DNA from: Kosmotoga olearia TBF 19.5.1
Lineage (GTDB): Bacteria > Thermotogota > Thermotogae > Petrotogales > Kosmotogaceae
Assembly: GCF_000023325.1 (NCBI RefSeq)
Contig: NC_012785.1
Location: forward strand, 1,364,001 to 1,428,000
DNA: 64,000 nucleotides
Direction: 5' to 3'
The position numbers and the translations under genes were made by a program. A model generated the notes under the pieces. It had not been told where the DNA came from. It worked only from the letters and a program-made list of their open reading frames with translations, and made no database searches. Below, in pieces: positions 60,281 to 64,000 of the stretch; within the stretch, counting starts at the first letter, position 1, and every line of letters begins with the position of its first letter.

Positions 60281-60325
60281 AGAAAATGGGGACTGTCCCG
60301 TAGTGGACTGTCCCCATTTTCTTCA
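60278..60325 (+). terminator. strong hairpin terminator of the ABC operon
   Basis: Two 21-base arms pair at 20 of 21 positions around the loop CGTAGT. The arms begin TGAAGAAAATGGGG, so the TGA stop codon of the permease is part of the stem, and the 3' arm includes ATTTTCTT. The perfect symmetry would also allow action on the opposite strand. Confidence 0.8.
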
Positions 60326-60651
60326 GATTCAAGAACAATTATTGTAGGGGCACAGCAAGCAAATAAAAACCGAGAGCCGAGAGCGCCGCTGCGCGGCGGA
60401 CACGAATCCCTTCGGGATTGACCCGAACTCCTGCGGAGTTGTTGCGAACCACTTCGTGGTTGTTACGAACTGCTTTGCAGTTGAAAAAGCTGTCATTCTG
60501 GAGATGTTTTATCCAGAATCTTATTTTCTTAAGTACGAGATCCTGAGTCAAGCTCGGGATGACGGCCTTGCAAGCGGCGCCTCATCAGCTGACAACGTCG
60601 TGAGCCTCCGGGGCGAAGCCCCGCACTTCATTACCGAAGGCAATCTAAGCG
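60326..60651 (+). repeat. composite repeat with 4-unit hairpin array (60405-60482)
   Basis: GCCGCTGCGCGGCGG is followed by the array with starts 60405, 60426, 60447 and 60468 (AATCCC, AACTCC, AACCAC, AACTGC), then a GTCATTCTGGAGATG stretch as at 32325. The final part (about 60565-60650) holds the GTCGTGAGCCTCC blocks in reverse orientation. Confidence 0.9.
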
Positions 60652-61551
60652 TCAATCGGTGATTATGCCGCTGCTAAGGTAGCGTTCAAGATGATCCGGC
60701 GCTATTGTTACCACTCTACGGAATCCTTCTTTAGACAAACGCAGCGCTGCAGCCACATTTGCACCGGAAGAGATACCAACCAGCAATCCTTCTTTTCTTT
60801 GAAGATATTTTGTCATCTCTATAGCTTCTTCATCGGTGACCGTTAAGACACCGTCCAGTAATTTGAGATCAAGGATATCGGGTATGAAACCAGCACCAAT
60901 TCCCTGTATTTTGTGTTTTCCGCTCCTGTTTTCTGTTATAACCGGTGAACCTGCCGGTTCGACACCGTAGATTTTTACGTTTGGAAGCACTTTCTTCAGA
61001 GCACGGCCAACACCGGTAACAGTTCCACCTGTACCTATTCCACAAACAAATGCATCAATATCAAATTCAGCCTGCACAAGTATTTCAGGTCCGGTGGTTA
61101 ACTCATGAATCAAAGGATTCGCCGGATTTGAGAACTGATTGAGCATCACTGCTGAAGGCTCGTTTTTAACTATTTCCAGAGCTTTCTGTCTGGAACCGTT
61201 CATACCCAAATCTGCGGGTGTCAATATAACCTCAGCACCAAAGGCCTTTAAAACCTTGATTCTTTCCTGACTCATGCTTTCCGGCATTACCATTACCGCT
61301 CTGTATCCTCGAACGGCCGACAACATTGCGATCGCTATCCCGGTGTTTCCACTTGTAGGTTCGACTATCGTAGCTCCTGGAGAAAGGATTCCCCTCTTTT
61401 CTGCATCGATAATCATCCCGAGCACTGTTCTATCCTTAATGCTCCCACCTGGGTTGTTCTTCTCAAGTTTTAAAAGAATCTCCCTATCATCGTTTCCAAG
61501 GGATTTCAGCAAAATCATAGGGGTATTTCCTATAAGTTCACGCAATCTCAT
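60652..61551 (-). CDS. cysK: cysteine synthase
   Basis: About 299 aa, the normal length. PLP-binding Lys is in NNPGGSIKDRTVLGM (about 40), the phosphate/substrate loop is EPTSGNTGIA, and the C-terminal GTGGTVTGVGR and SSGANVAAAL segments complete the fold. It makes cysteine from O-acetylserine and sulfide. I chose ATG 61551 (GCAAGAGG upstream), which lies inside the end of cysE; the longer frame upstream is the cysE region in another frame. Confidence 0.95.
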   Translation of the reverse strand: MRLRELIGNTPMILLKSLGNDDREILLKLEKNNPGGSIKDRTVLGMIIDAEKRGILSPGATIVEPTSGNTGIAIAMLSAVRGYRAVMVMPESMSQERIKVLKAFGAEVILTPADLGMNGSRQKALEIVKNEPSAVMLNQFSNPANPLIHELTTGPEILVQAEFDIDAFVCGIGTGGTVTGVGRALKKVLPNVKIYGVEPAGSPVITENRSGKHKIQGIGAGFIPDILDLKLLDGVLTVTDEEAIEMTKYLQRKEGLLVGISSGANVAAALRLSKEGFRRVVTIAPDHLERYLSSGIITD

Positions 61552-62113
61552 CCTCTTGCACCTCACATTTACAAAATTTACTAACAGGACGTGCTGGAAT
61601 ACCAACCACAGTGGTATTGGGTTGGACATGTTCCAGAACAACGCTATTAGCACCGATTTTCGCATTGTCGCCAATAACAAGTGGCCCAAGAATCTTAGCT
61701 CCAGCACCTATAACAACATTTCTTCCTACGTCCGGATGCCTCTTGCCTTCCACCAATTTGCGAGTTCCCAGGGTTACTCCATGATATATCAGAGTTCCAC
61801 TACCTATGGAAGTGGTAGACCCTATAACAGTTCCAATGCCGTGATCAATTACTACACCAGGTTCAATCTTTGCGGCCGGATGTATATCAACGGAAAAAAG
61901 TATCCTCGCCGCGTAATGAATAAACTCCGCAAGCCATTTCATTCTATGACACCAGAAGAAATGAGAGATTCTATAGAATAATAACGCATGGAACCCGATT
62001 GATGTAAATGCAACATGAGTTTCAGAACGTGCAGAAGGATCCTTTAGAAAATACTCTTTGAGATCAGCCCGCACAGCTCTGAGCATTTCAAGAAAATCAT
62101 ATAATAATTTCAT
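61538..62113 (-). CDS. cysE: serine O-acetyltransferase
   Basis: About 191 aa. The N-terminal helical part (MKLLYDFLEMLRAVRADL) is followed by left-handed beta-helix hexapeptide repeats (IGSTTSIGSGTLI, VVIGAGAKILGPLVIGDNAK) and the His-containing DHGIGTVIG and KRHPDVGRN. It makes O-acetylserine for CysK. ATG 62113 follows GGAGGTGAG. The last 14 bases overlap cysK, so the two are translationally coupled and probably form the cysteine synthase complex. Confidence 0.95.
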   Translation of the reverse strand: MKLLYDFLEMLRAVRADLKEYFLKDPSARSETHVAFTSIGFHALLFYRISHFFWCHRMKWLAEFIHYAARILFSVDIHPAAKIEPGVVIDHGIGTVIGSTTSIGSGTLIYHGVTLGTRKLVEGKRHPDVGRNVVIGAGAKILGPLVIGDNAKIGANSVVLEHVQPNTTVVGIPARPVSKFCKCEVQEDEIA

Positions 62114-62241
62114 GGTCTCACCTCCAAAGAGGTTTGTGATAATTTTACCAGCTAAGTACAAATTTAATTATAAACTTTTAATGCAATTCCGATTAAATTT
62201 CTCGGAATGATCCTGCTTCGCAGGGGGAATAACGTGAAACG

Positions 62242-62297
62242 AACCGCAAGCGGTTGTTGCGAACCACTTCGTGGTTGTTATGAACTGCTTTGCAGTT
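62242..62297 (+). repeat. 3-unit hairpin array
   Basis: Starts at 62242 (AACCGC, 2-nt loop), 62262 (AACCAC) and 62283 (AACTGC), with linkers GTTGCG and GTTATG. It lies upstream of cysE on the opposite strand and is the rightmost array in the window. Confidence 0.9.
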
Positions 62298-62320
62298 GAA
62301 AAAATTGATACTTAAAACGA

Positions 62321-62716
62321 TTGAATAATTTTCAAAATGCCGTATCTGATTATTCACCAAAAAATGATGGTCTGATACGTTGCTTCAACATTCCGGCATT
62401 CGGTACCGGTGAAATACGCGTTAATTCACAATATGTGAGCGCTACCTTGAGAATAGATATGAAGCAAGATTTCTCAGCGTTCATGATGGGTAGAGGTTGG
62501 AGCAATTTACCAATGCAGCTCTATAATTTCACACCATTCACGGATGCCAATTTTCCTCAAATAGCTCTTGCACAGTACTACAAAGGACCTCTTTTGTTTT
62601 CTGTCAGCACAGGGTGAAGTGACGCTCAACACGCCTTATTTGAACATGGATGAACCAAGCGATGATCCGACGACTTTACCGATCTCGAAGACTGGAAAGG
62701 ACCTGTTGGGGAGGTA
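62321..62716 (+). pseudogene. fragment of an unknown protein gene
   Basis: A 98-codon frame without a convincing start (IRCFNIPAFGTGEIRVNSQ and MKQDFSAFMMGRGWSNLPMQ) ends at 62617. A second frame, GEVTLNTPYLNMDEPSDDP, continues to a TAA at 62716. Joining them needs a frameshift near 62605. The style is that of a secreted or surface protein, but I do not recognise it. It appears to be the 3' remnant of a gene cut off by the hairpin array. Confidence 0.5.
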
Positions 62717-62852
62717 AGAACCGTAAATATCCTGAAACTGGAGGCTAAATTATCCATACAAGAGCTGGATCTTTAGCGATTTATCCTTATTATTTCGGAG
62801 ACTATTTTGGAAGGTTTATCTATGAAATACGCCTATATTTAATAAGATACTT

Positions 62853-63008
62853 TTAAATTACGCCGATTAAAAACAGCAAAAGAAGAGCTGTCGCAAATCC
62901 TGTTATAAAACCAAAGATAAAGGATCTAGAACTCCCTTTAGGAATTTTTCTGGGGAGTTCTAGCTTTTTTTGTTCTTCCTTATACCAGTCTCTATCGTAG
63001 ATCCCCAT
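62853..63008 (-). CDS. small single-helix membrane protein
   Basis: 51 aa, with a charged N-terminal half (MGIYDRDWYKEEQKKLELP) and one membrane helix near the C-terminus (FIFGFITGFATALLLLFLI). The ATG follows a perfect GGAGGTAAG, which makes the gene believable despite its size. No family recognised. The orientation suggests the C-terminus faces outward. It sits alone between the gene fragment and a repeat region. Confidence 0.7.
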   Translation of the reverse strand: MGIYDRDWYKEEQKKLELPRKIPKGSSRSFIFGFITGFATALLLLFLIGVI

Positions 63009-63029
63009 GTTCTTACCTCCCGGGTTTTA

Positions 63030-63364
63030 ATCGGTGTTCGAGAATAGAGATTCGAGATCCGCTGTGCGCTGCGAAGCAGCGGCAGTGCTGGGCTTTGCCC
63101 AGGCCATGCGTGACTTCGTTACGGCTTTGCGCAACTACGTTGCGGCTAAGTGCTCTAGAAACGTTGTCGGTTGTGGGTTGTACGTCTCTTTTTTTAAACT
63201 CTAGACACGATTTCTCTGTTGTCAGTTGATAGTTGTTAGTTTTTGAACTTTCTATATCCTAGATCCCAGACACTATACCCGATCTTTATCTAAACTCCAG
63301 TCTCCTACATCTATCCTCGCTTTTAATTTCTAATCCCAGATCTCGGTCACCGGTTCTCGGTTTT
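63030..63364. repeat. composite repeat, partly in reverse orientation
   Basis: GCTGCGAAGCAGCGG, CTGGGCTTTGCCCAGG, GTGACTTCGTTAC and GCAACTACGTTGC palindromes lie in the + orientation as at 54413-54510. From about 63220 the GTTGATAGTTGTTAG and CTCGGTTTTC tracts are the reverse of those at about 18085 and 13141. No gene is supported. Confidence 0.7.
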
Positions 63365-64000
63365 CTAGTCTTTCAAAACAAACATATTCCAGAATCTTCT
63401 TATGAAAACAATAGTGGGTACGGTAAGTATAATTCCAAAAGCTCCAAACAGTTCGCTGAATGCAAGAAGCGCTATGAGAACAACGAACCAGTTAAACTTT
63501 AATTGATTCGAGACGATCTTTGGCGATAGGAACCACATTTCCATCTGGTTTGCCGCTACAAGTATGATCAAAGCAATACCAACCCCCAGCAACCCTCTGC
63601 TGGTATAACCAAATACCATCATTGGAATAGCTGTTATTATGACTCCCAAAAAAGGTATAAGGTTGGTGATACCAGCAAGCAGACCGAGAAAATAAGAACC
63701 TTGAATTCCAAAAATCGCTGTAGAGATACCTATAAACACGCCGATACACAAAGCCACAATCAACTGTCCACCAATATATGTCTCAAGATCATCTAAGAAT
63801 CCCTTCCAGAATTCCATTATTTTCTTGGTATTACACTTCGGAAACAGCTTTGGGATAATCCTATCAACATTCTTTCCTCTGGAAAGAATGTAAATGGCAG
63901 CGACTATAAGAAGCACGACAAAGGTTATCCAGTTTGCTATGTGAGTGCTTATATAGGTAACTATACTGACCAACACATTCGACATCAAACTCCCAAAATT
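63365..64000 (-). CDS. AI-2E-family transporter, N-terminal part off the window
   Basis: The visible 207 or more residues are the C-terminal part of a PerM/AI-2E family membrane protein: LITNLIPFLG-like GITNLIPFLGVIITAIPM, GVGIALIILVAANQMEMWFLSP and a GAFGIILTVPTI ending. The frame is still open at the window edge (upstream codons read NFGSL before the Met at 63985), and the family is normally about 340 aa, so the Met near 63988 is probably internal. Members export diverse solutes or act as Na+/H+ antiporters; the substrate here is unknown. Confidence 0.85.
   Translation of the reverse strand, partial: NFGSLMSNVLVSIVTYISTHIANWITFVVLLIVAAIYILSRGKNVDRIIPKLFPKCNTKKIMEFWKGFLDDLETYIGGQLIVALCIGVFIGISTAIFGIQGSYFLGLLAGITNLIPFLGVIITAIPMMVFGYTSRGLLGVGIALIILVAANQMEMWFLSPKIVSNQLKFNWFVVLIALLAFSELFGAFGIILTVPTIVFIRRFWNMFVLKD

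Noticed and set aside
61552-61707. N-terminal extension of cysK.
   Set aside because: It translates the cysE 3' region in another frame and has no similarity to cysteine synthases, which begin near MRLRELIGNTP.
62321-62617. Intact 98-aa gene.
   Set aside because: The likely continuation is in another frame and the start lacks a ribosome site, so it is better treated as a gene fragment.

Overview
The window looks like a chromosomal piece of a bacterium of the Thermotogota, most likely Kosmotogaceae (Kosmotoga/Mesotoga-like). This is an inference from moderate GC, strong GGAGG sites with many TTG/GTG starts, archaeal-type ATPases, an FprA flavodiiron protein and a small secreted beta-barrel-like protein. 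No rRNA or intact tRNA is present to settle it.

Layout. (1) 1-12.5 kb, all minus strand: an exopolysaccharide/O-antigen-type cluster read right to left. It holds a polyprenyl-phosphate sugar transferase, two GT4-like glycosyltransferases, a Wzy-like polymerase, a GT-B-like transferase, an asparagine-synthase-like amidotransferase and a Wzx flippase. It ends at a frameshifted ISL3 element and is crossed by an IS relic. (2) 12.5-52.4 kb: a dense island of toxin-antitoxin and defence genes separated by palindrome-rich DNA. It carries two AbiE modules, two DUF3467/small protein/VapC modules (one cut by an IS21 element), two four-helix-bundle proteins, three archaeal-type ATPases, an antitoxin/GNAT module cut by a 1,070-bp IS, MazF, HigBA with an ImmA-like domain, Phd/PIN, XRE/ImmA/PIN, and a complete Wadjet (Jet) operon ordered D-A-B-C. 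Three group II introns lie here: two apparently identical with a maturase, one without. (3) 52.5-64 kb: more ordinary genes, namely FprA, a DUF6429-like protein, a periplasmic-binding/PAS/GGDEF/HD-GYP sensor, an ABC-2 exporter operon, cysE-cysK, a small membrane protein and a partial AI-2E-type permease.

The most unusual feature is the intergenic DNA. I count 14 arrays with 56 small hairpins. Each unit is a 6-bp stem with a 2-3 nt loop plus a 6-nt linker ending in G, repeating at exactly 21 bp (20 with the 2-nt loop). The stem sequence changes from unit to unit while pairing is kept, and every copy I found is on the + strand whatever the gene direction. All three group II introns begin exactly 6 nt after such a palindrome, where the next hairpin would start. 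The uninterrupted or closely similar junctions exist elsewhere in the window. This fits group IIC-type stem-loop targeting and makes the arrays intron landing pads, whatever else they do.

The toxin modules carry readable control sites: 9-bp inverted repeats around the AbiE promoters, a 19-bp dyad just after an ATPase -10 box, and three ATGTATGT boxes at 12-bp spacing before Phd/PIN. The AbiE, four-helix-bundle and VapC modules occur twice in mirrored order but unchanged orientation, which points to separate duplications between repeats.
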